NCBI GenBank assembly: GCA_963663635.2
Contig: CAXXMY010000009.1
Span: 186,001 to 250,000 of the forward strand
DNA: 64,000 nucleotides
Source: Poriferisodalis sp963663635
Lineage (GTDB): Bacteria > Actinomycetota > Acidimicrobiia > Acidimicrobiales > Poriferisodalaceae
Direction of reading: 5' to 3'
In this document: one piece after another, positions 43,040 to 50,571 of the stretch
How positions within the stretch are numbered: the stretch's first letter is position 1
Layout of the letters: each line of letters begins with the position of its first letter
Made by a program: the position numbers and the translations under genes
The notes under the pieces: model-generated
The model's input: the letters and a program-made list of their open reading frames with translations, nothing else
Database searches by the model: none
What the model was told of the DNA's origin: nothing

Positions 43040-44531
43040 CAAACGATGCTCCTATGTGTGTCAAGCCGCGATTTGGTCGAGGTGTTGTTGGTAGCGCTCG
43101 GCGAGCTGGCGGTCGTGGCGCAGGCCTCGTTCGAGGGCTGAGATCTTGGGGGTGGATGCGTCGAGGGCTTGGGCTGCGGCTTCGAGGGTGAGTCCGTGGT
43201 GGGTGCGCCGCCGTCGCAGGTCCGCGCCGTGGGGGACCTCGGGCGGGTCGGTCAGCAGCCGGTGGACTTCTCGTGCGATGTGGCGCTTGAGCCAGCGCAG
43301 GATCTCGCGGTCGGTCTTGGCCTCGGCGCGCCGTCGGGCGGCGTAGGCCTGGGTGCGCTCGTCGCTGCGGAGCCTGACGGTGGCGATGCGCCACAGGGCG
43401 TTGTTTGCCTGGCGGTCGCCGCCGCGGTTGAGCCGGTGGCGCACGGTGCGGCCCGAGGAGGCCTCGATGGGGCTGACGCCGCACAGCGCCGCGAATGACG
43501 CTTCGCTGCGCAGCCGGTCGGGGTTGTCGCCGGCTGTGACGAGGAGCGCGGCGGCGACTTCGGGGCCCACGCCGGGAGCGGCCAACAAGGCGGGGGCGGC
43601 CTGCGCGCACAGTCGTGCGATCTCGGCGTCGAGCTCGCTGATCTCGGCGCTGAGAGCGCGCCAGCGCGCAGCGAGGACGCGAAGCGACCTCTTGGCCGCG
43701 GCGGCGGCCTCGCCGCGGCCGGGATCGGGCCGCAGCCGGGCGCAGGCGTCGACCAGCGCAGCGGTGCGAAGGCCCCGCAGCGGGGCCGCGACCTGCTCGG
43801 GGGCTGTCACCAGCAGTCCCTTGAGCTGGTTGACCGCGGCGGTGCGGGCCTTGACCGCGGAGCGGCGCGCGGCGCGCAGCATCCGGATCGCCTCCACTTC
43901 GCCGTCGGCTGACTTCGCCCCACGCTGCGGCCTCGCCCGACAGCACCGCACGCGCGGCTGCCTCGGCATCGGCGGGATCGCACTTGTGCCCTCGGCGAGC
44001 CCGCCGCTTGGGGCCAAGCACCTCGATCACCGTCACATCGTGTGCGGCGAGATGACGCGACAGGCCCGCGCCGTAGCTGCTGGTGCCTTCCACGCCGACG
44101 CGCTCCACGCTGCCCAGGCCGCGCAGCCATCCCCACAGCTCCTCATAGCCGGCTCGCGTCGCCGCCAACGTCGCTGTGCCCAACAGCCGTCCCGTCGAAT
44201 CCACCGCTGCTGCGGTGTGCGTGTCGCGGTGGGTGTCCACCCCGCCGACAACGGCTCGATACTCATCCGGCATAATCGGTCTGCCCTCCCGGGAACACTC
44301 CCAATGGATCGGGCACCACCGGCCGGAACGACCCACAGTGCACTCAAGGCGCTTGAACCGACGCTCCTATCAGGTCACATTCCTTCCGACCGGCTGGTGC
44401 GCGCCCCCGACAGGCCACAGGCCGACAGATCGTTTTCAAGGCACCAAGCCAGCGAAGACTCGAGTCAGACCCGCACCCGTCGAGAACGCACTTCCATTAT
44501 GAGTGCACTTTCATTATGAGTGCGAAGAGCC
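43040..44531 (-). mobile_element. IS110-family element, copy B (inverted)
   Basis: About 1.49 kb in the opposite direction to copy A. Its left end (right side on the map) has a 17-bp tandem duplication, CACTCATAATGAAAGTG then CACTCATAATGGAAGTG, absent from copy A. The non-coding leader 44274-44531 is a second candidate bridge-RNA region. The transposase gene is frameshifted. The element truncates an ATPase gene on its left side. Confidence 0.8.
43061..44273 (-). pseudogene. IS110 family transposase, +1 frameshift
   Basis: Read from ATG 44273 the protein starts MPDEYRAVVGGVDTHRDTHTAAAVD and keeps the DEDD domain to about RAVLSGEAAAWG. There the C-run 43918-43921 (on the plus strand) is one base longer than expected, and the rest of the protein (AKSADGEVEAIRML to HLDQIAA) is in another frame. 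The C-terminal two thirds are almost identical to copy A, while the first 110 residues differ at many positions. As read, it makes no full-length transposase. Confidence 0.88.
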
Positions 44532-44794
44532 ACAATTCTGCCGCGGTCAGAGTCCCTGCCCATCGCGGCCGGTATCTCGACGCGCGGCTCGAACCACAGC
44601 GCATCGGCGCTGTTCTGAATCAACTCAAAGAGCTGCCGGTGCTGGTAGCCACCTCTAGCGGTGTTCTGTTCCAGATTGGCGTGCTCATCGATCAGCTTGG
44701 GCTGTTCGCGATACGAATTGAGAGTCTTGCGCGATTCTTCAGAGACGAAGCCGGCGAGGTCGCCGTCGGGTCCACACCACTCCCCGCTGCGCAT
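44532..44794 (-). pseudogene. 5' remnant of a sacsin-like/GHKL ATPase gene cut by IS110
   Basis: The N-terminus FVSEESRKTLNSYREQPKLIDEHANLEQNTARGGYQHRQLFELIQNSADAL is typical of large ATP-binding proteins with a GHKL/sacsin-type ATPase, in which ELxQNxxDA binds Mg-ATP. After VEIPAAMGRDSDRGRI the frame runs into the end of IS110 copy B, so only about 88 codons remain. No matching C-terminal part is found beyond copy A. Many such proteins occur in restriction or defence loci. Confidence 0.65.
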
Positions 44795-45086
44795 GAACAG
44801 CCTCCTGCCCTGATCGCGTGGTCCCACGTATCGGCGTCGCACGCTGCTTCATCTCGGTCAGCCGCGCATGTCGCTGTCACACGCATCGCGTCGGGAGGCT
44901 ATCCAGTGCCAACGCGCTGAGGCCTGGGGACCTGCGGCGCACTCCGGCATTCCGACACGTCACAACATGACACTCGGCGGGTCTGCGATGAGCTGCGTAG
45001 CGGCGTGAGCCGGTCGTTGGCTACGGTTCCGGGCGACCGCAGACGCGCTGGCCCCGAGCCAGTCGGCTGAGACAGGGGAACCGACG

Positions 45087-45830
45087 ATGGACTTGGGAAT
45101 TTCAGGACGCACGGCAGCGGTGGCTGCGGGCTCAGCAGGGCTGGGGCTCGGAGCGGCGAAGGCACTCGTAGCCGAAGGCGTACGAGTGGCCATCTGCGGC
45201 CGGGACCCTGAGCGCCTGGCTGCCGCAGCGGCACAGATCGATGGCGAGGTGTTCTCGATCACCGCCGACCTGGGCAACCCCGACGAGGGACGCAGCTTCG
45301 TCGAGCAGGCCATCGCGGAGCTCGGCTCCGTGGACATCCTGGTGACGAACGCCGGCGGACCGCCGCCGGGCGTATTCGCAAACACCGAAATCGACTCGTA
45401 CCAGATGGCCTTCGACATGAACTGCAAGGCCATGATCGAAATGTGCCGCGTGGCCATCCCGCCGATGCGCGAGCGCGGCTGGGGTCGCGTGTGCGCGATC
45501 ACCAGTGTGGGCGTGAAGCAGCCGATCCCGTTCCTGATCGCCAGTTCGGTCGCGCGGGCCGGGTTGACCAGCTTCCTCAAGATCACCGCCCGGGAAGTGG
45601 CAGCCGACGGCGTGACGTTGAACTCCGCTCAGCCCGGCACGCACTGGACCGCCCGCGTGTCCAAGATGATGAACGAGGAAGACGCTGGCAAGAGCAACCC
45701 GATGGGCATTTGCGGCGACTCCGATGACTTCGGGGCAGCGGTGGCGTTCCTGTGCAGCGAGCAGGCCAAGTTCATCACCGGCACCGGCCTGCTGATTGAC
45801 GGCGGCCAGGCCACGGGCCTGCTCGACTGA
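45087..45830 (+). CDS. SDR family oxidoreductase lacking the usual Tyr-x3-Lys
   Basis: A 247-aa SDR: SAGLGLGAAKALVAEGVRVAICGRD, NAGGPPPG, ITSVGVKQPIPFLIASSVARAGLTSFLK and FITGTGLLIDGGQATG. The normal YxxxK is replaced by a stretch around IASSVARA, as in the atypical FabG-like group whose members have NGG/NAGGPPPG and xxxR instead. Catalysis may differ or be lost. It is convergent with coxM and separated by a hairpin. Confidence 0.85.
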   Translation: MDLGISGRTAAVAAGSAGLGLGAAKALVAEGVRVAICGRDPERLAAAAAQIDGEVFSITADLGNPDEGRSFVEQAIAELGSVDILVTNAGGPPPGVFANTEIDSYQMAFDMNCKAMIEMCRVAIPPMRERGWGRVCAITSVGVKQPIPFLIASSVARAGLTSFLKITAREVAADGVTLNSAQPGTHWTARVSKMMNEEDAGKSNPMGICGDSDDFGAAVAFLCSEQAKFITGTGLLIDGGQATGLLD

Positions 45831-45913
45831 ACCCGAACGCTGCCCCAAATTGAGCCCGAACGCGACAGTCGCCGCAGCGCGCATGGCGCTGGGGCGACTG
45901 CGTTCGATAGCAA

Positions 45914-45933
45914 CCGCCGCTCAAGAGCGGCGG
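45914..45933. terminator. Hairpin between convergent genes
   Basis: A perfect 9-bp stem with an AA loop (CCGCCGCTC-AA-GAGCGGCGG) lies between the convergent SDR and coxM genes, 13 bp beyond the coxM stop. It may work as a two-way terminator. Confidence 0.5.
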
Positions 45934-45946
45934 CTCGGCTCGGCCT

Positions 45947-46774
45947 CTAGGCGATGCCGGCGGCCTCCAGTGCTCGCCGGGTCAGCACCCGAGCGAGATG
46001 GTCGCGGTAGTCCGGGGTGGCGTTGAGGTCGGTCGGGGCATCGGTGCCCTCGGCTGCTTGCTCGGCTGCTTCAGCGGCCGACGCGCCAGCGGCAAGCGCA
46101 GCCTCGGTGGCGGCAGCCCGAATCGGCGTGGAGCCCATATTCACGAGCGCCACATTCGTGCCGCCGTTCACCGCCACAGCTGCCGCACCGACGATGGCCC
46201 AGTCCTGGGCGCGCCGGTTGAACTTTTGGTAGTTCCAACCCGCACCCGGCGCCTTGGGCACGCGCACTTCGGTGAGCATCTCGTCGTCGGCGAGGGCCGA
46301 CTCGAAGTAGCCGGTGAAGAAGTCGCCGGCCGCGATCTCACGTGAACCGTTGGGGCCTTGGGCGACCAGCGTGCCGCCCAGTGCCAGCACCGCAGCGGGA
46401 AGGTCCGACGCCGGATCGGAATGCGCGAGCGAACCGCCGAGCGTGCCGCGGTGACGGACCTGCGGGTCGCCGACCTCTCCAGCGACGTGCGCCAGGATCG
46501 GGCACTCGGCCGCCAGCAGCTCGCTGGTCTCGAGGACCCGGTGGCGGGTCAGTGCCCCGATGGCAATGTGGCTGCCGCCGTCGTTCACGTAGCTGAGGTC
46601 GGTCACCCGGCCGATGTCGATGAGCACGCTGGGCACTGCCAAGCGCAGCTTCATCATCGGCAGGAGGGAATGGCCGCCGGCGAGCAGCTTGGCCTCGTCT
46701 CCATGCTCTCCCAGAAGGGCGATTGCTTCGTCTGCGGAACCGGCCCGCACGTAATCGAATGCTGCTGGAATCAT
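45947..46774 (-). CDS. coxM: CO dehydrogenase-type medium (FAD) subunit
   Basis: A 275-aa FAD-binding subunit of the molybdenum hydroxylase family: FDYVRAGSADEAIALLGE, the flavin motifs AGGHSLLPMMKLRLA and TLGGSLAHSDPASDLPA, and the C-terminal CO_deh_flav domain (WAIVGAAAVAVNGG). It passes electrons from the iron-sulfur subunit onward. The start MIPAAFDYV is chosen; the upstream open frame overlaps coxS. It follows coxS by 13 bp. The large catalytic subunit, which normally follows, is absent here. Confidence 0.92.
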   Translation of the reverse strand: MIPAAFDYVRAGSADEAIALLGEHGDEAKLLAGGHSLLPMMKLRLAVPSVLIDIGRVTDLSYVNDGGSHIAIGALTRHRVLETSELLAAECPILAHVAGEVGDPQVRHRGTLGGSLAHSDPASDLPAAVLALGGTLVAQGPNGSREIAAGDFFTGYFESALADDEMLTEVRVPKAPGAGWNYQKFNRRAQDWAIVGAAAVAVNGGTNVALVNMGSTPIRAAATEAALAAGASAAEAAEQAAEGTDAPTDLNATPDYRDHLARVLTRRALEAAGIA

Positions 46775-46787
46775 CTCTGCGTCCCTC

Positions 46788-47255
46788 TCAGTCCGATGCC
46801 TGGCCCGCGCAGGCGAGCACCGACTTGACGATGTTGTGGTAACCCGTGCAGCGGCACAGGTTTCCTTCGAGGCCCAAACGAACTTCGCGTTCGGTGGGGC
46901 TGGGGTTTTCCTCGAGCAGCGAAACCGCAGCCATGACCATGCCAGGCGTGCAGTAGCCGCACTGCAGGCCATGGTTCGCCCGGAACGCCTCTTGCATCGG
47001 ATGCATCTCGTCCTCCGACGGCGCCAAGCCCTCGATGGTGAGGATGTCTTCGCCGTCCGCCTGTACCGCGAGCATCGTGCACGACTTCACTGACTCGCCG
47101 TTCACATGCACCGTGCAGGCACCGCATGAGGACGTGTCGCAGCCCACGTTCGTCCCCGTCAGCCGCAGGTCGTCCCGCAGCCAGTACACCAGCAGCGTGC
47201 GCGGCTCGACGTCGCCAGTGCGGGTCTCGCCGTTGACAGTGACGCTGATCTCCAC
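46788..47255 (-). CDS. coxS: CO dehydrogenase-type small [2Fe-2S] subunit
   Basis: A 155-aa protein with two [2Fe-2S] clusters: plant-type GCDTSSCGACTVHVNG...KSCTMLAVQADG, and the C-terminal QCGYCTPGMVMAA with CRCTGYHNIVKSVL. These are characteristic of CoxS and related subunits. GTG at 47255 (VEISVTVNG) is used because GAGGGG lies just before it. It is divergent from tetR, with three 26-bp repeats between them that may be operators. Confidence 0.93.
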   Translation of the reverse strand: MEISVTVNGETRTGDVEPRTLLVYWLRDDLRLTGTNVGCDTSSCGACTVHVNGESVKSCTMLAVQADGEDILTIEGLAPSEDEMHPMQEAFRANHGLQCGYCTPGMVMAAVSLLEENPSPTEREVRLGLEGNLCRCTGYHNIVKSVLACAGQASD

Positions 47256-47274
47256 AGTGACCCCTCTTTGTTCG

Positions 47275-47342
47275 TCGGCCGAAAGGCCGAGCATCCTTCG
47301 TCGGCCGAACGGCCGGGCGTCTCGCGTCGGCCGAACGGCCGA
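47275..47342 (+). promoter_or_regulatory. Three 26-bp tandem repeats, candidate TetR operator array
   Basis: TCGGCCGAAAGGCCGA (47275), TCGGCCGAACGGCCGG (47301) and TCGGCCGAACGGCCGA (47327) recur with an exact 26-bp period, and a decayed fourth unit follows. Each core holds two self-complementary CGGCCG-like halves. They occupy the region between divergent coxS and tetR, where an autoregulatory repressor would bind. Confidence 0.45.
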
Positions 47343-47461
47343 GCATGTCTCGCCGACCCAGGGGGCCGAGCGGGCACCATCATGCCCTACGCGGCAGCCG
47401 CGCGCGACACAAGCATGGGCGCGAGGAATCCCCGCATGTGCCGCAGCAGTAGGTTGGCGCC

Positions 47462-48094
47462 GTGGCCGAGCAGGAGGCCGTTGCGGACAACGAATCGACA
47501 CCGGTGCGCGTGCAGGGTGACGCTCAAGCGGAACGGCCCAACGCGCAGCCTGCCCGCGATGCCCGCGCACCTGCGGACACGAGAGACCAGATCCTGCAAA
47601 GAGCACGGGATCTGTTCGCCAAGCACGGATACCGCGGTACGTCGATTCGCCAGCTCACCTCGGGCCTCAATCTGACACCGGCGGCGCTCTACTACCACTT
47701 CTCCGGAAAGGACGACCTTCTTTCCGGCCTCCTCGCCCCGATGGAACGCGATGGCGAGGCCGTGCTGGCCCGCATCGCCGAGCTGGACCGCAGCCATGAC
47801 GCACTTCGCGATGTCCTCAACCGTTACTACGACTTGCTGGCTCGCGACCTCCAAGTCTTCCAGCTGGTGGCCGACGATGTCGCCGTCCAGCAGAGCGCGA
47901 TGGCACAGCGTCTCCGACTACAGGCGCGCGAACTCTTCGCGTGGCTCGTGGGACCGTCTCCCGACGCCGATGAACGCATCCGGGCGGCAGCAGCCGTCGG
48001 CACCATCCGCCTCTCGCTTGAGCAGCGCTGTGTCGACCCGGAGCTGTACCGCGAGACGATCATCGGCCGCGCTATGCGGATCATGACCGACTAG
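47462..48094 (+). CDS. TetR/AcrR family regulator
   Basis: A 210-aa regulator. Residues 1-38 are a polar extension; the HTH follows: DTRDQILQRARDLFAKHGYRGTSIRQLTSGLNLTPAALYYHFSGKDDLLSGLL, with the classic TetR YYHF recognition. The C-terminal ligand domain is helical. GTG 47462 opens the frame; a start closer to the HTH cannot be excluded. Divergence from coxS makes the cox genes its likely target, which is inference. Confidence 0.9.
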   Translation: MAEQEAVADNESTPVRVQGDAQAERPNAQPARDARAPADTRDQILQRARDLFAKHGYRGTSIRQLTSGLNLTPAALYYHFSGKDDLLSGLLAPMERDGEAVLARIAELDRSHDALRDVLNRYYDLLARDLQVFQLVADDVAVQQSAMAQRLRLQARELFAWLVGPSPDADERIRAAAAVGTIRLSLEQRCVDPELYRETIIGRAMRIMTD

Positions 48095-48140
48095 CGGGCC
48101 GCGCAGATAGTCGACGGCCTGTGCGGTGAAACCATCTGTA

Positions 48141-48208
48141 TCCCGCTCTTGTTCGCTGCGCTCACGGGCCGCTCGGGCCACGGCCTGGCTGTCGACACGG
48201 CGCTCGTG
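48141..48208 (+). repeat. Dispersed 68-bp repeat, copy 2
   Basis: Near-identical to 3587-3654 in reverse orientation, differing at a handful of positions. It lies in the 144-bp gap between tetR and ftsB, at the edge of the accessory block. Confidence 0.7.
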
Positions 48209-48238
48209 CGGTCGATTCGCTGCGCTTCCGTTCGGCCT

Positions 48239-48631
48239 TTAGGGGCCAGAGCCCCCCAGCAGGTGCGCCACGCCCGGCAGCGGCCACGCAGGCGGCAGGC
48301 TCACCGCATCGGCTGGGTCCACGTTCAGTCGATACAACGTGTCGCCGTCGCGCACCAAGGACAGCTGCTCGCGTGCGATCCGCTCGACGACGATCGGATC
48401 TCTGGCTTCCGCGACTCGCTGTTCGAGGTGGCTCGTCTCCGCCTGCAGCCGCGTCAGTGTCTCGGTGGCGTGATCGATGCTGCGCCGCTGGCTGGAAACG
48501 CTCTGCCACGGAAACAGGAGCACGGCGAGCACACCCACAGCTGCAATCGCCGCGATCAGCCCGGCGACCACCGCCATCGCCCGGGGGCGCGCCGACTTTG
48601 TGCGAATCGGCGTGGGCCCCTCAGCGTTCAT
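48239..48631 (-). CDS. ftsB: Septum formation initiator, FtsB/DivIC family
   Basis: A 130-aa membrane protein with one helix (VAGLIAAIAAVGVLAVLLFPW) at residues 20-42, followed by a coiled coil (SIDHATETLTRLQAETSHLEQRV) and the FtsB/DivIC motif DPIVVERIAREQLSLVRDGDTLY. It works in the FtsQLB division complex. Its start overlaps the enolase stop as ATGA. The usual next gene, DUF501, is missing here and found at 26 kb. Confidence 0.88.
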   Translation of the reverse strand: MNAEGPTPIRTKSARPRAMAVVAGLIAAIAAVGVLAVLLFPWQSVSSQRRSIDHATETLTRLQAETSHLEQRVAEARDPIVVERIAREQLSLVRDGDTLYRLNVDPADAVSLPPAWPLPGVAHLLGGSGP

Positions 48632-49977
48632 TTCGGCGCGCCGAGTACTGCGCCACCGATTCCAGGACCGCCGAGACTCGGGCCACGCAGCAACGCACCA
48701 CCCCCGCGATAGGCGGCGGCTTCGCCCAGCTCCTCCTCGATGCGCAGCAACTGGTTGTACTTGGCGACGCGGTCCGAGCGCGCGGGCGCGCCCGTCTTGA
48801 TCTGGCCGCAGTTCGTGGCGACGGCGAGGTCCGCGATGGTCGTGTCCTCGGTCTCGCCCGAGCGATGCGACATCACCGCTGTGTAGCCCGCCCGCGCGGC
48901 CATCTCGACCGTGTCCAGTGTCTCGCTGAGGCTGCCGATCTGGTTCACCTTGACGAGCACGCTGTTGGCAACGCCTAGGGCGATCCCGCGCCCTAGGCGC
49001 TCGATGTTGGTGACGAACAGGTCGTCGCCCACCAGTTGAATCCGGTTGCCCGTCAGCTCGCCCAAGCGCGACCAGCCGTCCCAATCGTCTTCGGCCATGC
49101 CGTCCTCGACCGAGCAGATCGGGTAGCGATCGCACAGATCGGCGATATAGGCCGCGAACTCGTCCGCATCAAGCCGTCGGCCCTCGCTCGCCAGTGTGTA
49201 GATGCCGTCAGCGAAGAACTCGGTCGACGCGACGTCAAGCGCCAGTGCCAAATCGACACCGGGCTCGAATCCCGCGACCGAGATCGCCTCGACCAGCAGG
49301 CTCAAGGCTGCCTCGTTCGAATCCAGGTCGGGAGCGAAGCCGCCCTCGTCGCCCACTGCGGTTGACAAGCCCCGAGCGCTCAGAACCCCGCGCAGCGCGT
49401 GGTACGTCTCAGTGCCCCATCGCAGCGCCTCAGAAAAGGAAGCGGCGCCGACGGGCACGATCATGAACTCCTGCAGATCGACGTTGTTGTCGGCGTGCTC
49501 GCCGCCGTTGATGACGTTCATCATCGGCGTCGGCAGCACATGAGCGTGCGACCCGCCGACATGCCGATACAACGGCACTCCCGTCGCCCCCGCAGCGGCG
49601 TGCGCGGCAGCGAGGGACACCGCGAGCACGGCGTTCGCGCCGAGCCGGCTCTTGTTCATGGTTGCATCGAGATCGATCAGCGTGCGGTCGATGAGGCGCT
49701 GATCGAACGAGTCGCAGCCGACGATCGCATCGGCGATCTCGCCGTTCACGTGAGTTACGGCAGCGCTCACGCCTTTGCCGCCGTAACGGGGGCCGCCGTC
49801 ACGCAGTTCTGTGGCCTCGAACTGGCCCGTCGAAGCTCCTGAGGGCACGATGGCGCGCCCGACCGAGCCGCCCGCTGTGCGTACCTCGGCTTCCACCGTC
49901 GGGTTGCCGCGCGAATCAAGTACTTCGCGGCCTGTCACCTGGGTGACGTGTGTTGCGTTGCCCGTCTGGGGTCTCAC
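48628..49977 (-). CDS. eno: Enolase
   Basis: About 449 aa. REVLDSRGNPTVEAEV, PSGASTGQFEATELRDG, the metal ligands in ALDVASTEFF and SVEDGMAEDDWDGW, LVGDDLFVTN, and SHRSGETEDTTIADLAVA are all in place. It interconverts 2-phosphoglycerate and phosphoenolpyruvate. GTG 49977 is the likely start because VTQVTGREVLDSRGNP normally lies within the first 10-15 residues. The C-terminus has a Gly-rich tail of about 20 residues (GGGALLRGPSLGGPGIGG) beyond the usual end. Confidence 0.96.
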   Translation of the reverse strand: MRPQTGNATHVTQVTGREVLDSRGNPTVEAEVRTAGGSVGRAIVPSGASTGQFEATELRDGGPRYGGKGVSAAVTHVNGEIADAIVGCDSFDQRLIDRTLIDLDATMNKSRLGANAVLAVSLAAAHAAAGATGVPLYRHVGGSHAHVLPTPMMNVINGGEHADNNVDLQEFMIVPVGAASFSEALRWGTETYHALRGVLSARGLSTAVGDEGGFAPDLDSNEAALSLLVEAISVAGFEPGVDLALALDVASTEFFADGIYTLASEGRRLDADEFAAYIADLCDRYPICSVEDGMAEDDWDGWSRLGELTGNRIQLVGDDLFVTNIERLGRGIALGVANSVLVKVNQIGSLSETLDTVEMAARAGYTAVMSHRSGETEDTTIADLAVATNCGQIKTGAPARSDRVAKYNQLLRIEEELGEAAAYRGGGALLRGPSLGGPGIGGAVLGAPK

Positions 49978-50011
49978 GCAATGCCACAGTACCGAAGCCC
50001 TGTCTCGACAG

Positions 50012-50551
50012 TTACCCGGTTCGCGCTGCGCGAGCGGCGATGCGCTCTGCGCGGGCCTCGCGCTCGGCGGCCTTGATTGACGCCCACTGCTTCGACAGCT
50101 CTTCGTCAGAAGGCTCGGGCGAACCGGGAGCACGTTCGAACACGTGGGGATGGCGACGCAGCATCTTGGCCTCGATGGTCTCGAGCACCTCGACAAGCGT
50201 GAATGTGCCGGCTTGCTCGCCGATCGCCGCGTTCATCAGCACTTGCAGCAAGACGTCGCCCAGTTCACCGACGAGATCCTCGACCGCAGTCGCTGCGTCA
50301 TGGTCGGCATCGTCGCCGGCAAGTGCACGATCTGCTGCTTGGAGTGCCTCGGCGAGCTCGGCGGCCTCGTCGAGGGCGTACGGCGCCAGCGACGCGTGTG
50401 TCTGGGCGCGGTCCCACGGGCAGTCGCGTCGAAGCCGCTCGATAACCGAGTGCAGCGCCATCATTCGCTCACCCAGGATTCGTTCACCCAGGACTGGCTC
50501 GCCCAGGTCGGGGGCCTCGCCGTCGGGCGCCTCGCCGTCGGACGATGGCAT
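50012..50551 (-). CDS. mazG: MazG family nucleoside triphosphate pyrophosphohydrolase
   Basis: A protein of about 179 aa with the MazG fold: RDCPWDRAQTHASLAPYALDEAAELAEALQ and VEDLVGELGDVLLQVLMNA, holding the EExxE/ExxD metal ligands, then MLRRHPHVFE. It hydrolyses non-standard or excess NTPs. The N-terminus is rich in 15-bp repeats (GEAPDGEAPD, VLGERILGERM), so the true start among 50551, 50563 and 50620 is unclear. It lies between the SurA-like gene and eno. Confidence 0.85.
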   Translation of the reverse strand: MPSSDGEAPDGEAPDLGEPVLGERILGERMMALHSVIERLRRDCPWDRAQTHASLAPYALDEAAELAEALQAADRALAGDDADHDAATAVEDLVGELGDVLLQVLMNAAIGEQAGTFTLVEVLETIEAKMLRRHPHVFERAPGSPEPSDEELSKQWASIKAAEREARAERIAARAARTG

Positions 50552-50571
50552 CCCGATCCGGGCCACGACGA

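Noticed and set aside
40203..44531. A composite transposon bounded by the two IS110 copies
   Set aside because: IS110 elements lack terminal inverted repeats and do not usually mobilise intervening DNA as a unit; no target duplication is seen at the outer ends.
47275..47342. CRISPR-like array
   Set aside because: The repeat cores are adjacent at a 26-bp period without unique spacers of normal length, and there are no cas genes.
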